The notes beneath the pieces were generated by a model, which did not search any database, was not told where the DNA came from, and was given only the letters and a program-made list of their open reading frames with translations. Position numbers and translations under genes: made by a program. Shown piece after piece: positions 43,581 to 53,403 of a stretch of DNA of 64,000 nucleotides (positions are counted from its first letter, which is position 1; each line of letters opens with the position of its first letter). This DNA comes from Luteimonas kalidii (GTDB lineage Bacteria; Pseudomonadota; Gammaproteobacteria; Xanthomonadales; Xanthomonadaceae): NCBI RefSeq assembly GCF_029887935.1, contig NZ_JARXRO010000009.1, forward strand, positions 77,484-141,483. Reading direction: 5' to 3'.

Positions 43581-44714
43581 ATGGGACGAGCGATGACCGG
43601 GGACCGGAACCGTGGCTGGACGCGCCGCCAGGCGCTGCAATCGATGGCCCTCGCGGGCGCGGCGGCGGCGTGGAGCCCGCGCTCGCTGGCCCAGGACCGC
43701 AGGATCGGGGTGGCTTTGGTGGGACTGGGCGGCTACGCCAAGGGGCTGCTCGCCCCGGCGCTGCAGCTGACGAAACACTGCCGCCTCGCCGGCCTGGTGA
43801 CCGGTTCACCCGACAAGCTGCCCGAGTGGCAGGGCAAGTACGGCGTCCCGGACCGCAACGTCTACTCGTACGAGGATTTCCACCGCATCGCCGACAACCC
43901 GGACATCGACGCGGTCTACATCGTCACCCCGAACCACCTGCACAAGGCGCACGCCCTCATCGCCGCGGCCGCCGGCAAGCACGTGTGGTGCGAGAAGCCG
44001 ATGGCGATGGACGCGGCCGAGGGCGAGGCGATGGTCAAGGCCTGCCGCGACCACAAGGTGCAGCTGACTGTCGGCTACCGCATGCAGCACGAGCCCAACA
44101 CCCGCCGCTTCATGGCGATGGCGACCGAGCGTCCGTTCGGCCGCATCATCAAGCTGCGCGCGGACGCGGGCTGGTTCGGGTGGCGCAACGGCGCGGACGA
44201 GGCTTGGCGCCTCGATCCGGCGCGCGGCGGCGGGGCGATGTACGACATGGGCGTGTACTGCGTGAACGCGGCGCGCTACTCGACCGGCATGGAGCCAGTC
44301 GCGGTCCAGGCCTGGGACGAGACGGTGCGCCGCGAACTGTTCAAGGGCGTCGACGAGACGATGCGCTTCCGGCTCGAATTCCCCGAGGACATCGTCGCCG
44401 AGTGCGTGACCAGCTTCGGCCGCAACCTCAACACGCTGCAGGTGGATTGCGAGCGCGGCTGGTACACGATGTCGCCGTTCCAGGGCTACGACGGCAACGG
44501 CGGCCGCGCCAGCGACGGCACCGTGTTCGAACCGCAGCTGGGCGAGAAGCCGCGCATGCAGGCCGAGCAGATGGACCAGGACGCGCTGGCGATCCTCGAA
44601 CAGCGCGCGCCGCGCGTGCCCGGCGAGGAAGGGGTTCGCGACCTGCGCGTGCTGGATGCCGTCTTCGCTTCGGCGAAGGCGGACGGCAAGCGGGTGGAGA
44701 TCGCGCAGGCCTGA
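43581..44714 (+). CDS. Gfo/Idh/MocA family oxidoreductase with Tat signal
   Basis: This 377-residue protein begins with a twin-arginine signal (TRRQALQSMALAGAAAAW, cleavage near SLAQ), so it is probably exported folded with its cofactor. The Rossmann domain has VALVGLGGYAKG, and the catalytic EKP motif is in WCEKPMAMD. A C-terminal domain with GGGAMYDMGVYCVNAARY follows, as in periplasmic glucose-fructose oxidoreductase. The sugar substrate is unknown. Starts at ATG 43581 or 43593 are possible, and GGGACGAG before the second could be a ribosome binding site. Confidence 0.92.
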   Translation: MGRAMTGDRNRGWTRRQALQSMALAGAAAAWSPRSLAQDRRIGVALVGLGGYAKGLLAPALQLTKHCRLAGLVTGSPDKLPEWQGKYGVPDRNVYSYEDFHRIADNPDIDAVYIVTPNHLHKAHALIAAAAGKHVWCEKPMAMDAAEGEAMVKACRDHKVQLTVGYRMQHEPNTRRFMAMATERPFGRIIKLRADAGWFGWRNGADEAWRLDPARGGGAMYDMGVYCVNAARYSTGMEPVAVQAWDETVRRELFKGVDETMRFRLEFPEDIVAECVTSFGRNLNTLQVDCERGWYTMSPFQGYDGNGGRASDGTVFEPQLGEKPRMQAEQMDQDALAILEQRAPRVPGEEGVRDLRVLDAVFASAKADGKRVEIAQA

Positions 44715-44919
44715 GGGCGCCTGTCCGGCAACGTAGGCCGCGGTTCGGCATCCTCGATTTCGCCGACCGCGATCCGCGCGGCTGGATCGGTTCGGTCTGA
44801 TGCCGCGGCTGTCCCCTTGCTCACCGCGGGTAGCGGCGGCGGTGCGCGCTGGCTTTCCGGCGATCGTGCGCGCGAGGCGGATGTCCGGTGGGTGAGTTGT
44901 TGCCGAGAGCGATAAGGAG

Positions 44920-45041
44920 TCGCGGCGCGGCTCCATCCCCCGCAACCTGAGCGACCCCGGTCCGACCGGCGGGCCTTCGCTGCGAATGTCCCCCGGCGTC
45001 CGCATGCGCGGCCGCCTCCTCCTTGAGTTCGCGCAAAGGCC
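44920..45041 (-). ncRNA. Structured dispersed element, copy C (candidate noncoding RNA or repeat)
   Basis: Read on the minus strand it begins GCCTTTGCGCGAACTCAAGG and continues AGGAGGC. A hairpin with 9-base arms and one mismatch follows (plus-strand 44995-45003 and 45008-45016), then GGGGGACATTCG, a possible CCGGTC/GACCGG stem, and GGGGTCGCTCAG. It is collinear with copy A over 122 bases. The hairpin arms differ from those of A and B but remain complementary, which suggests selection for structure. Confidence 0.5.
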
Positions 45042-45584
45042 CACCGGCCGGACCGGGGATGGGCTTGCGGCAGGAACGGAAAGCCGGGCTTGCGTGACTC
45101 GGGCTGCGAGGCGCTTCGGCTCTGCCCGCCTTCTTCATCATCCCGTGTCATCTATCCGGCGCGGCGGATGGTTCCATCGTCTCTTCAGGCGATTCGCCTC
45201 CTTGCGCACGAAGCCGACATCGCCGATGCCTGCCGTCCGCGCGCTTGCAGATGCGCCTGCGACAGTTGGTCGTAGAGATGCTGCGGGGACCGAGGATGCC
45301 AATCACCCGCGGAACAACGAGCACGTGACCAGGGTTGAGTGGTGCGCCCGATTGTTGCCGGCGTGGCTGTCGGGAGGCTTCCCGTCAGACCTGGGCAGAC
45401 GCCTTCAGCCGCGCAGGCCGAGCACCACCTCGCGCCGATCACTCCCGCACGGGTCGCCATCGTCCTGTACCAGCACGCGCGAATCATCAGAGCGCCGTCA
45501 TCCGACGGATCTTCCGGACAGGTGACGCATCCGCTGTTTGCACCGGACGACACACGCAGCCCGGGACGCCGGGGGCGGGTGTCT

Positions 45585-45665
45585 CCGGGGACGAAATCAA
45601 GGAGGAGGCGACGGCCGCGGGCCGTCGCCGGGGGACATTCGTCACCGGAGGCACCCGGTCCCGGC
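45585..45665 (+). ncRNA. Structured dispersed element, copy B (candidate noncoding RNA or repeat)
   Basis: ACGAAATCAAGGAGGAGGC is followed by a perfect hairpin with 10-base arms and a three-base loop (45607-45629), then GGGGGACATTCG as in copy C, and a possible ACCGG/CCGGT stem. Similarity to copies A and C fades after about 45665. Confidence 0.5.
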
Positions 45666-45840
45666 GCCGCCTGCTCGCTGCGAGCCCCGCTCGTCACGTG
45701 TCTCCAGTCCGACGCACTGCAACGGCATCCGCACATCGATCCTGCGAGTCCCCAATGCTTCGCAGTCGCGCAGACGGACGCTCGCCGGCCCACGCCGCCG
45801 GAACGCGTCGCCCTTTTTCGAGAACCCGATCCGGTACGAC

Positions 45841-48180
45841 TCAGAACGGCAGCTTCAGCTCCGGATCGACCAACGCGATCTGGGCGCGGAAGTCGGCCAG
45901 GATGCGGTCCAGCGCTTCCTGCGTGTCGGCATCGAAGCGCAGCACCAGCACCGGCGTCGTATTGGATGCGCGCACCAAGCCCCAGCCGTCGTTCCAGTCC
46001 ACCCGCAGGCCGTCGATGGTCGAAGCGCGCGCGCCCTCGAACCGCGCCTGCTGCTGGAAGCGTTCGACGAAGGCGTGCGGATTGCCGTCGGCGACCTCGA
46101 CCTTGATCTCCGGCGTCGACACCCCGCCCGGCAGCGCGTTGAGCGCTTCGCTGGGATCGCCCGGGTCCAGCGCCAGGATCTCCAGCAGGCGCGCGGCGGC
46201 GTAGATGCCGTCGTCGAAGCCGTACCAGCGTTCCTGGAAGAAGAAGTGGCCGCTCATCTCGCCGGCCAGCTCGGCCTCGGTCTCGCGCATCTTGGCCTTG
46301 ATCAGCGAGTGCCCGGTCTTCCACATCAGCGGGCTGCCGCCATGGCGCAGGATGTGCCCGGGCAGGCGCCCGGTGCACTTGACGTCGTACACGATCACCG
46401 CGCCCGGGTTGCGATCGAGCACGTCGGCCGCGAACAGCATCAGCAGGCGGTCGGGATAGATGTTCTCGCCGTCCTTCGTCACCACGCCCAGGCGGTCGCC
46501 GTCGCCGTCGAAGGCGATGCCCAGGTCGGCGTCGAAGCGCTTCACCGTACCGATCAGGTCGACCAGGTTGTGCGGCTCGCTCGGATCCGGGTGGTGGTTG
46601 GGGAAGGTGCCGTCGATCTCGCAGAACAGCGGGATCACCTCGGCGCCGATCGCCTCGAGCACGCGCGGGCCGATCTCGCCGGCCACGCCGTTGCCGGCGT
46701 CGACCACGACCTTGAGCGGGCGCGCGAGCTGGATGTCGCCGGCGATGCGCTCGACGTAGGCGTCGCCAATGTCGCGCTCGCTGGCCTCGCCCGGCGCCGG
46801 GGCGTCGTGCAGGCGGCCGTCGGCGATGCGCGCGTACAGGTCGGTGATCGCATCGCCCGAGAGCGTGCCGCCGCCGACCACGATCTTGAAGCCGTTGTAG
46901 TCGGGCGGGTTGTGGCTGCCGGTGACCGAGATGCAGCAGCCGGTGCGCAGGTGGTAGGCGCCGAAATAGGTCACCGGCGTCGGCGCCAGGCCGATGTCGA
47001 TCACGTTGCGCCCGGCGCGGCGCAGGCCCTTGACCAGCCCGGCGACGAGATCGGGGCCGGACAGGCGGCCGTCGCGGCCGATCACGATGTCGGGCAGGTC
47101 CTGCTCCTGCATCAGCGAGCCCACCGACTGGCCGATCAGCTCGGCCACGCCGGCGTCGAGCGTCTGGCCGACGATGCCGCGAATGTCGTAGGCGCGGAAG
47201 ATGCTGCGGTCGATGTCGACCGGCGGCGGTCGCGGCGCTTCGCGCGCGACCACGGCGGGCACCGGCGCCGCGGACTCCGCGTCGTCGTTCGGCGGCTCGG
47301 CCAGTGCCTCGACCAGGGTCCGTTCCGGCGCGTCGTCGTCGGTCCCGGTGCCGCTCGACAGCGCCTGGCGCACCCGCGCCGGCACCCGCCACAGCAGATA
47401 GGCCAGCAGCAGCAGGACGATCACGGCGACGAACAGCGGGATGCCTTCCAATCCGAACGGAGGGCGGCCGGTGCGCGGCATCGACGCCGCGACCCGCAGG
47501 TCGGTGCCGGACACCGGCACGGCCATGCGCTCGGCGGCTTCGGCCTGCGCCACGTCGCCTTTCTCCAGCAGCGTGAATCCGCCCTGGCGCAGCGCGACGT
47601 AGGTCGCGGGATCCACGTCCACGCCTTCCAGTGCCGCGGTCGCGCGCGAGGCGGGCAGACGGACGAACGCCACCCCCGCGGCCGCCCCGTCGGCCTGCAC
47701 CGGCGCGGCGATGGCCAGACGCGGCGTGTCGTCCACCCGGATCAGCGAGACCACGGGCTCGCCGCGCACCAGCGCGGCCTCCATCACCGAGACCGGACCG
47801 AAGCCGCCGCCCGGCAGGGCCGCGTACATCCCGTCCAGGTCGGCCGCATGGATCTCGACCTGCTCCGCCTCGGGCCACCCGGCGGCCACGGCGCGCGCCG
47901 CGGCCGCGGCGTCGTCGGCCGCCAGTGCGGACTGGACCTCGGCGCCCGCGAGCAGGTCCTGCAGCCGCTTCACGTCCCCGCGCAGCGTGCCGGCGACCAT
48001 CCCGGCGACGTTGTCGCGCGCCAGCGTGACGCCGGTGCGGCGCGACTCCTCCTGCAGCGCGCGCCAGCCGCTCCAGGCCAGCCACACGGCCAGCAGGGCA
48101 AGTGCGGCCGCCAGCCACGGCAGCCAGGGTCGCAGCTGCGCGAACACGCGCGCCTTGGTGGGTTCGGTCTTGGTCGTCAT
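45841..48180 (-). CDS. algC: Phosphomannomutase/phosphoglucomutase with N-terminal membrane-sensor-like region
   Basis: This enzyme interconverts hexose 6- and 1-phosphates to supply GDP-mannose and UDP-glucose for polysaccharide and lipopolysaccharide. The catalytic part (about 325-779) has the phosphoserine loop SVTGSHNPPDYNG, the metal site DGDGDRLG, GEMSGHFFF and RASNTTPVLVLRF. Unusually for a cytoplasmic enzyme, residues 1-320 hold two membrane helices (about 20-40 and 246-266) flanking a periplasmic domain of about 200 residues, followed by a charged linker. At 779 residues it is far longer than the 460-residue AlgC type. It follows dut, 21 bases apart. Confidence 0.93.
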   Translation of the reverse strand: MTTKTEPTKARVFAQLRPWLPWLAAALALLAVWLAWSGWRALQEESRRTGVTLARDNVAGMVAGTLRGDVKRLQDLLAGAEVQSALAADDAAAAARAVAAGWPEAEQVEIHAADLDGMYAALPGGGFGPVSVMEAALVRGEPVVSLIRVDDTPRLAIAAPVQADGAAAGVAFVRLPASRATAALEGVDVDPATYVALRQGGFTLLEKGDVAQAEAAERMAVPVSGTDLRVAASMPRTGRPPFGLEGIPLFVAVIVLLLLAYLLWRVPARVRQALSSGTGTDDDAPERTLVEALAEPPNDDAESAAPVPAVVAREAPRPPPVDIDRSIFRAYDIRGIVGQTLDAGVAELIGQSVGSLMQEQDLPDIVIGRDGRLSGPDLVAGLVKGLRRAGRNVIDIGLAPTPVTYFGAYHLRTGCCISVTGSHNPPDYNGFKIVVGGGTLSGDAITDLYARIADGRLHDAPAPGEASERDIGDAYVERIAGDIQLARPLKVVVDAGNGVAGEIGPRVLEAIGAEVIPLFCEIDGTFPNHHPDPSEPHNLVDLIGTVKRFDADLGIAFDGDGDRLGVVTKDGENIYPDRLLMLFAADVLDRNPGAVIVYDVKCTGRLPGHILRHGGSPLMWKTGHSLIKAKMRETEAELAGEMSGHFFFQERWYGFDDGIYAAARLLEILALDPGDPSEALNALPGGVSTPEIKVEVADGNPHAFVERFQQQARFEGARASTIDGLRVDWNDGWGLVRASNTTPVLVLRFDADTQEALDRILADFRAQIALVDPELKLPF

Positions 48181-48201
48181 GCTCGTTCCGGTTCGTCCCT
48201 G

Positions 48202-48675
48202 TCAGCGCACGCCGGTGTGGCCGAAGCCACCCGTGCCGCGCGCACTGTCGGTGAAAGTATCCACGACCTGCAGCTGCGCGCGCACCACCGGCAGCAGGAC
48301 CAGCTGCGCGATGCGGTCGCCGGGTTCGATCGTGTAGGTCTCGCGGCCGCGGTTCCAGACGCTGATCAGCAGCGGTCCCTGGTAGTCGGCATCGATCAGG
48401 CCGGTGCCGTTGCCGAGCACGATGCCGTGGCGGTGCCCGAGGCCCGAGCGCGGCAGGATCACCGCGCACAGCCCGGGATCGGCGATGTGGATCGCCATCC
48501 CCGAGGGCACCAGTGCGGCATCGCCGGGCGCGAGCGCAAGCGCCCCGTCGAGCGCGGCGCGCAGGTCCAGTCCGGCGCTGCCGTCGGTGGCATGTGCAGG
48601 CAGCGGCCACAGCGTCCCCAGCCGCGGGTCGAGCAGCTTCACCTGCAGGTCGTGCGCGGCGGTCGCGGCGATCAT
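48202..48675 (-). CDS. dut: dUTP diphosphatase
   Basis: This trimeric dUTPase hydrolyses dUTP to dUMP. The product has 157 residues and all five motifs: [49 protein letters not shown] and the C-terminal [10 protein letters not shown]. Its ATG overlaps the coaB stop codon (ATGA), in the conserved coaBC-dut-algC order. Confidence 0.96.
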   Translation of the reverse strand: MIAATAAHDLQVKLLDPRLGTLWPLPAHATDGSAGLDLRAALDGALALAPGDAALVPSGMAIHIADPGLCAVILPRSGLGHRHGIVLGNGTGLIDADYQGPLLISVWNRGRETYTIEPGDRIAQLVLLPVVRAQLQVVDTFTDSARGTGGFGHTGVR

Positions 48676-49346
48676 GCCGGCAACCTCCCGGCGATCAGGT
48701 CCACCAGCTGCGCGGCGACCTCGTGCTTGGACGCCGGGCCCAGTGGTCGTTCGCCGCCGTCCCAGTACACGGCCAGGGCGTTGTCGTCGCGCTCGAAGCC
48801 ACCCTCGGCGCCGCCGACCAGGTTGGCCGCGATCAGGTCCAGGCGCTTGGCTACGAGCTTGCCGCGCGCATAGCGCGCCACATCGTGGGTCTCGGCCGCG
48901 AACCCGACCACCAGCGCCGGCCGCTGCGGATGCGCGGACACATCGGCGAGGATGTCGGGGGTCCGCACCAGCTCCAGCACCAGGGTGTCGGTGCCGGCGG
49001 TCTTCTTGATCTTGTGTTCGGACACGCGGCGCGGGGTGAAGTCGGCCACCGCCGCCGCGCCGACGTAGACGTCGGCCGGCAGCGCGCCCAGCACGGCGGC
49101 GTGCATCTGCGCGGCCGATCGCACGTCGATGCGCGACACGCCTGCAGGGGTGTCCATGTGCACCGGGCCGGCGACGAGCACCACTTCGGCGCCGGCGTCG
49201 CGTGCGGCCGCGGCCACGGCGAAGCCCATCTTGCCGCTGCTGCGGTTGCCGACGAAGCGCACCGGGTCGATGTCTTCGTAGGTCGGGCCGGCGCTGACCA
49301 GCACCCGCTTCCCGGCCAACGGCCCCGCGGTGGGCACGTGGCTCAC
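48672..49346 (-). CDS. coaB: Phosphopantothenate-cysteine ligase (CoaB), separate from CoaC
   Basis: This 224-residue protein corresponds to the C-terminal half of CoaBC, which joins 4'-phosphopantothenate with cysteine in CoA synthesis. Motifs are [48 protein letters not shown] and VGFAAETHD. In related bacteria it is fused to CoaC in one chain of about 400 residues. Here the CoaC frame ends at TGA 49343 and this frame opens with a GTG at 49346 (GTGA overlap). It could be a true gene split with translational coupling or a one-base error in the linker. The start codon is therefore tentative. Confidence 0.85.
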   Translation of the reverse strand: MSHVPTAGPLAGKRVLVSAGPTYEDIDPVRFVGNRSSGKMGFAVAAAARDAGAEVVLVAGPVHMDTPAGVSRIDVRSAAQMHAAVLGALPADVYVGAAAVADFTPRRVSEHKIKKTAGTDTLVLELVRTPDILADVSAHPQRPALVVGFAAETHDVARYARGKLVAKRLDLIAANLVGGAEGGFERDDNALAVYWDGGERPLGPASKHEVAAQLVDLIAGRLPA

Positions 49347-49894
49347 GCGGCCTCCAGCGCAGCGACGATCGTCGCCGGTTCGGTCAGCCGCCCGGGGCCG
49401 GATTCTCCCTCGGCCAGCGGCCCATCCTCCGGCCCCACCACCGCCACGCCGCGATCGCGCAGCACGGCGATGTTGGCCTGCGTGGCCGGGTGCAGCCACA
49501 TCCGGTGGTTCATCGCCGGGCACAGGGTGATCGGCGCGGTGGTGGCCAGGCACAGGGTGCTCACCAGGTCGTCGGCGAACCCGTGCGCCAGCCGGGCGAT
49601 GGTGTTGGCCGAGGCCGGCGCGATGACCACCCGGCCGGCCCAGCGCGCGAGTTCGAGGTGGCCCATCGCGGCCTCGGCCGCGGCGTCCCAGAGCGAGGTG
49701 CGCACCGGCCGGCCGGACAGCGCCTGGAAGGTCTGCGCGCCGACGAAGCGTTGGGCGTTGTCGGTCATCGCCACCTGCACCTGCGCCCCGGCATCGCCCA
49801 GGCGACGCACGAGCTCGGCCGCCTTGTACGCGGCGATGCCGCCGCACACGCACAGCAGCACGCGCTGTCCCCGCAGGCCGAGACCGGCTGCCAT
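49343..49894 (-). CDS. coaC: Phosphopantothenoylcysteine decarboxylase (CoaC), separate from CoaB
   Basis: This 183-residue flavoprotein is the N-terminal half of a normal CoaBC and decarboxylates phosphopantothenoylcysteine. Visible motifs are [36 protein letters not shown] and CPAMNHRMW with the active-site asparagine. It ends ALEAA at the point where the fused protein would continue through a short linker into CoaB. Both halves keep their catalytic residues, so function is probably retained. It is divergent from radC. Confidence 0.9.
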   Translation of the reverse strand: MAAGLGLRGQRVLLCVCGGIAAYKAAELVRRLGDAGAQVQVAMTDNAQRFVGAQTFQALSGRPVRTSLWDAAAEAAMGHLELARWAGRVVIAPASANTIARLAHGFADDLVSTLCLATTAPITLCPAMNHRMWLHPATQANIAVLRDRGVAVVGPEDGPLAEGESGPGRLTEPATIVAALEAA

Positions 49895-50095
49895 CGTCAG
49901 GAAATTCCTACCCCGGATCCGGGCGACAGCTTACCCGATGGCGGGGGATCGCCCGGCTGCCGCGGCTGCGGCGATGCGCTGCAATCCATTTCACGCTGGC
50001 GGCCGGGACAGGCACGCCCCGATGGGAATTCCCCTGTTCCGCCGGGACGTCCCGCCGGTCGCCAGCGCCTTTCCCGTCCGCCTCCCGCCCCCGCC

Positions 50096-50770
50096 ATGCA
50101 CATCCGCGACTGGCCCAGCCACGAACGTCCCCGCGAGAAACTGCTGGCCCGGGGCGCGGCCGCGCTGTCGGATGCCGAACTGCTGGCGATCTTCCTCGGC
50201 TCGGGGCTGCGCGGGCAGGACGCGGTGGCCACCGCGCGACAGCTGCTGGACCGGCACGGGCCGCTGCGCCGGCTGCTGGAACTCGACCCGGCCGGGCTGG
50301 CGCGCCTGCCGGGGCTCGGGCCGGCGCGCGCGTGCAAGCTGTCGGCGGCGCTGGAGCTGTGCAACCGCTGGCTGGCGGCGGGGCTCGAGCGCGGCGAGGC
50401 CCTGACCGATCCGGCCTCGGCCGGCCGCTATTTCGCCCAGCGCCTGCGCGGGCAGGCGATCGAGGTGTTCGCGGCCCTGTTCATGGACACGCGCCACCGC
50501 GCGCTGGCGTTCGAGGAACTGTTCCGCGGCACCATCGACGGCGCCGAGGTGCATCCGCGCGAAGTCGTGCGCCGCGCGCTGGCGCACAACGCGGCGGCGG
50601 TGATCGTCGGACACAACCATCCCAGCGGCAATCCGGAGCCCAGCGCCGCCGACCGCGCGGTGACCGCGCAGCTTAAGCAGTCTCTGGCGCTGGTGGACGT
50701 GCGCCTGCTGGACCACTTCGTGGTCGGCGACGGCGCGCCGGTATCGCTCGCGGCGCGGGGCTGGGTGTAG
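50096..50770 (+). CDS. radC: RadC family JAB-domain protein
   Basis: This 224-residue protein has an N-terminal helix-hairpin-helix region (about 20-95: [29 protein letters not shown]). The C-terminal JAB/MPN domain (about 103-224) keeps the metal ligands in [18 protein letters not shown]. Despite the name its role in repair is unsettled. ATG 50096 is chosen because it begins the conserved [15 protein letters not shown]. It is divergent from coaC, the usual arrangement. Confidence 0.94.
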   Translation: MHIRDWPSHERPREKLLARGAAALSDAELLAIFLGSGLRGQDAVATARQLLDRHGPLRRLLELDPAGLARLPGLGPARACKLSAALELCNRWLAAGLERGEALTDPASAGRYFAQRLRGQAIEVFAALFMDTRHRALAFEELFRGTIDGAEVHPREVVRRALAHNAAAVIVGHNHPSGNPEPSAADRAVTAQLKQSLALVDVRLLDHFVVGDGAPVSLAARGWV

Positions 50771-50835
50771 CGTCAAGGCGCCGTTCATTCCACCGCCGCG
50801 CCACGCGCGGCCGGACCCCGCACGTCCCGCTCGCG

Positions 50836-50841
50836 TACACT
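50836..50841 (+). promoter_or_regulatory. argS: Candidate -10 box for argS
   Basis: TACACT lies 30 bases before the GTG start codon at 50872. Confidence 0.35.
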
Positions 50842-50871
50842 AGCGCCCTGCAGAACCGACGCGCCTTTTCC

Positions 50872-52572
50872 GTGAATCCCCAGCTCCGCGGCCAGATCCG
50901 ACAGCATGTCGAGACGGCCATCGCCGCCCTGCGTGACGCAGGCAGCCTGCCCGCCGACTTCGCCACGCCCGACTTCGTCGTCGAGCGGCCGAAGGACCGC
51001 GCGCACGGCGATTTCTCCACCAACGCCGCGATGCTGCTGGCGAAGCCCGCGAAGTCGAACCCGCGTGCGCTGGCGCAGATGCTGGTGGACGCGCTGCCGG
51101 CCAACGACACCATCGCCGCGGTCGAGATCGCCGGGCCGGGTTTCCTGAACTTCCGGCTCACGCCCGCCGCCTGGCAGCGGCAGCTGGCCACGGTGTTCGC
51201 GCACGGGCACTGCTACGGCGCCAACGACAGCGGCGGCGGCCGCACGGCGGGCGTCGAGTACGTGTCGGCCAACCCCACCGGGCCGCTGCACGTGGGCCAC
51301 GGTCGTGCCGGCGTGATCGGCGACTGCATCGCGCGGGTGCTCGCCGCCAACGGCTGGCACGTGCGCCGCGAGTACTACTACAACGACGCCGGGGTGCAGA
51401 TCGAGAACCTCGCGCGCTCCACCCAGGCCCGCGCGAAGGGCCTGAAGCCCGGCGACGCCGACTGGCCGGCCGAGGCCTACAACGGCGACTACATCGCCGA
51501 CGTGGCCCAGGCCTACCTGCGCGGCGACAGCGTCGAGGTCGAGGGCCACACCGTCACCGGCAGGGACGACGCCGACGACCTCGACGCCATCCGCCAGTTC
51601 GCCGTCGCCTGGCTGCGGCGCGAGCAGAACGAGGACCTGGCGGCGTTCGGCGTGTCGTTCGACGTGTACTTCCTGGAATCGTCGCTGTACACCGACGGCA
51701 AGGTGGACGAGACCGTGCGCGAACTGGTCGCCAAGGGCCACACCTACGAGGACGGCGGCGCGCTGTGGCTGAGGACCACCGGCTTCGGCGACGACAAGGA
51801 CCGCGTGATGCGCAAGTCCGACGGCACGTACACGTATTTCGTGCCGGACGTGGCCTACCACCTGTCGAAGTGGCAGCGCGGCTACGTGCGCGCGATCACC
51901 GAGCTGGGCGCGGACCACCACGGCTCGCTGGCGCGGGTGAAGGCCGGGCTGCAGGCACTCGACGCCGGCATTCCCGCCAACTACCCCGAGTACGTGCTGC
52001 ACCAGATGGTGACGGTGATGCGCGGCGGCGAGGAAGTGAAGCTGTCCAAGCGCGCCGGCAGCTACCTCACCCTGCGCGACCTGATCGACGAGGCCGGCAG
52101 CGATGCGGTGCGCTGGTTCCTGGTCGCGCGCCGGCCGGATTCGCAGCTCACCTTCGACATCGACCTGGCGCGCAGCCAGTCGCTCGACAACCCGGTGTAC
52201 TACGTGCAGCTCTCGCACGCGCGCATCTGCGGCCTGATGCGCCAGCTGACCGAACGCGGGCTGGCGTTCGACCTCGAGGCCGGCCTGGCCCAGGCACCGA
52301 ACCTGGCCGACGCGTCCCTGCGCGACCTGCTGATCGATCTCTCGCGCTGGCCCGAAGTCGTGGCCGCCGCGGGCGAGCAGCTCGAGCCGCACCTGGTCGC
52401 CGCCTTCCTGCTCGAACTGGCGCAGGGGTTCCAGACGTATTACAACGACCACCAGTTCCTGGTCGACGACGCCGACGCACGCAACGCGCGGCTGGCGCTG
52501 GCGCTGGCCGTGCGCCAGGTGCTCGCGAACGGGCTGGCATTGCTGGGCGTGAGCGCGCCCGAACGGATGTAG
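50872..52572 (+). CDS. argS: Arginyl-tRNA synthetase
   Basis: This class I synthetase has 566 residues from GTG 50872. It has the N-terminal ArgS domain, [20 protein letters not shown] with the HIGH motif, [28 protein letters not shown] as the KMSKS-equivalent, and the C-terminal DALR anticodon-binding domain ending in LGVSAPERM. It is co-directional with, and 11 bases upstream of, the SPOR protein gene, a common xanthomonad pairing. Confidence 0.97.
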   Translation: MNPQLRGQIRQHVETAIAALRDAGSLPADFATPDFVVERPKDRAHGDFSTNAAMLLAKPAKSNPRALAQMLVDALPANDTIAAVEIAGPGFLNFRLTPAAWQRQLATVFAHGHCYGANDSGGGRTAGVEYVSANPTGPLHVGHGRAGVIGDCIARVLAANGWHVRREYYYNDAGVQIENLARSTQARAKGLKPGDADWPAEAYNGDYIADVAQAYLRGDSVEVEGHTVTGRDDADDLDAIRQFAVAWLRREQNEDLAAFGVSFDVYFLESSLYTDGKVDETVRELVAKGHTYEDGGALWLRTTGFGDDKDRVMRKSDGTYTYFVPDVAYHLSKWQRGYVRAITELGADHHGSLARVKAGLQALDAGIPANYPEYVLHQMVTVMRGGEEVKLSKRAGSYLTLRDLIDEAGSDAVRWFLVARRPDSQLTFDIDLARSQSLDNPVYYVQLSHARICGLMRQLTERGLAFDLEAGLAQAPNLADASLRDLLIDLSRWPEVVAAAGEQLEPHLVAAFLLELAQGFQTYYNDHQFLVDDADARNARLALALAVRQVLANGLALLGVSAPERM

Positions 52573-52583
52573 GGGCAGCAGGC

Positions 52584-53327
52584 ATGGCGGCAAAACGCGG
52601 CAGGTCACAGGCGACGCGCAACGGCGGCAACGGGTTGCCGGGCTGGGCGTGGATGATTCTCGGGATCGTGATCGCACTGGTCGCGGTGCTGGTGCTGCCC
52701 CGGTACCTCAAGTCCGAGCGCACCGACGGTTTCTTCCGGCCGCAGCCCGATGCCGGCGCGCAGCCGGCGGTGAGCGCGATCGACGGCGACGACGTCCCGC
52801 CGCCGGACGAGGACGCGCCTGCCGCCACGGTGGGTCCCGGCGCGGAACCCGCGCCGGCCAGTCCGGACTACGATTTCTACACCGTGCTGCCGGAGCAGGA
52901 GGTGGCGCTGACCGACGCCGAGCTCGCCGCCAGCGCGCGCGAGGAAGCCGAACGCCAGCGCCGGACGCTGGCCGCCCAGCGCCAGCGCGAGCAGGACGCC
53001 GCCGACCTGGCGAGCCAGGCGCCCACGACCCCGGCGACCACGCCTGCGGCAACCGCGCCGTCCGCAGCCGCCTCGGCCGCAGCGGCGGCCGACGGCGCCC
53101 GCTACATCCTCCAGGCCGGCTCGTTCAGCGCCTCCGGCGATGCCGAGGCCCTCAAGGCCCGCATCGCCCTGCTCGGCCTCAGCGCGCGGGTCGAGTCCGG
53201 CTCGGCCAACGGCAAGACCGTGTACCGCGTCCGCATGGGCCCCTACGGCACCGCCACCGAACTGGCCCAGGCCAAGCAGAAGCTCGGCAACGGCGGGCTT
53301 CCCGCGCTGGCGATCAAGGCGAACTGA
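52584..53327 (+). CDS. SPOR domain-containing membrane protein (FtsN-like)
   Basis: This 247-residue protein has a basic cytoplasmic start and one membrane helix (about 19-40). A disordered Pro/Asp/Ala/Glu-rich periplasmic linker leads to a C-terminal SPOR domain (about 168-245: YILQAGSFSASGDAEALKAR, VYRVRMGPYGTATELAQAK). SPOR domains bind denuded septal peptidoglycan, so a role in cell division like FtsN is likely. The gene directly follows argS. Confidence 0.92.
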   Translation: MAAKRGRSQATRNGGNGLPGWAWMILGIVIALVAVLVLPRYLKSERTDGFFRPQPDAGAQPAVSAIDGDDVPPPDEDAPAATVGPGAEPAPASPDYDFYTVLPEQEVALTDAELAASAREEAERQRRTLAAQRQREQDAADLASQAPTTPATTPAATAPSAAASAAAAADGARYILQAGSFSASGDAEALKARIALLGLSARVESGSANGKTVYRVRMGPYGTATELAQAKQKLGNGGLPALAIKAN

Positions 53328-53403
53328 GCGGTCCGTCCCAGGCCGGTCGCAGGCCGCGCGATGCCCGCCCGGCACACTGCCGGGCCTGGAGAGAGGCACC
53401 GCC

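Larger units (their letters stand above)
44715..45840. other. 1.1-kb gene-free island with two copies of the structured element
   Basis: No frame here shows family resemblance or the codon pattern of flanking genes. It contains structured element C (44920-45041, minus) and element B (45585-45665, plus), in opposite orientation about 540 bases apart. It must also hold the downstream end of algC on the minus strand, where no intrinsic terminator was recognised. Confidence 0.6.

Noticed and set aside
44821..45141. Minus-strand 106-codon frame beginning MMKKAGRAEAPR
   Set aside because: It is collinear with structured element C, has no recognisable domain and lacks the GC3 pattern of real genes. 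The repeat explains the conservation.
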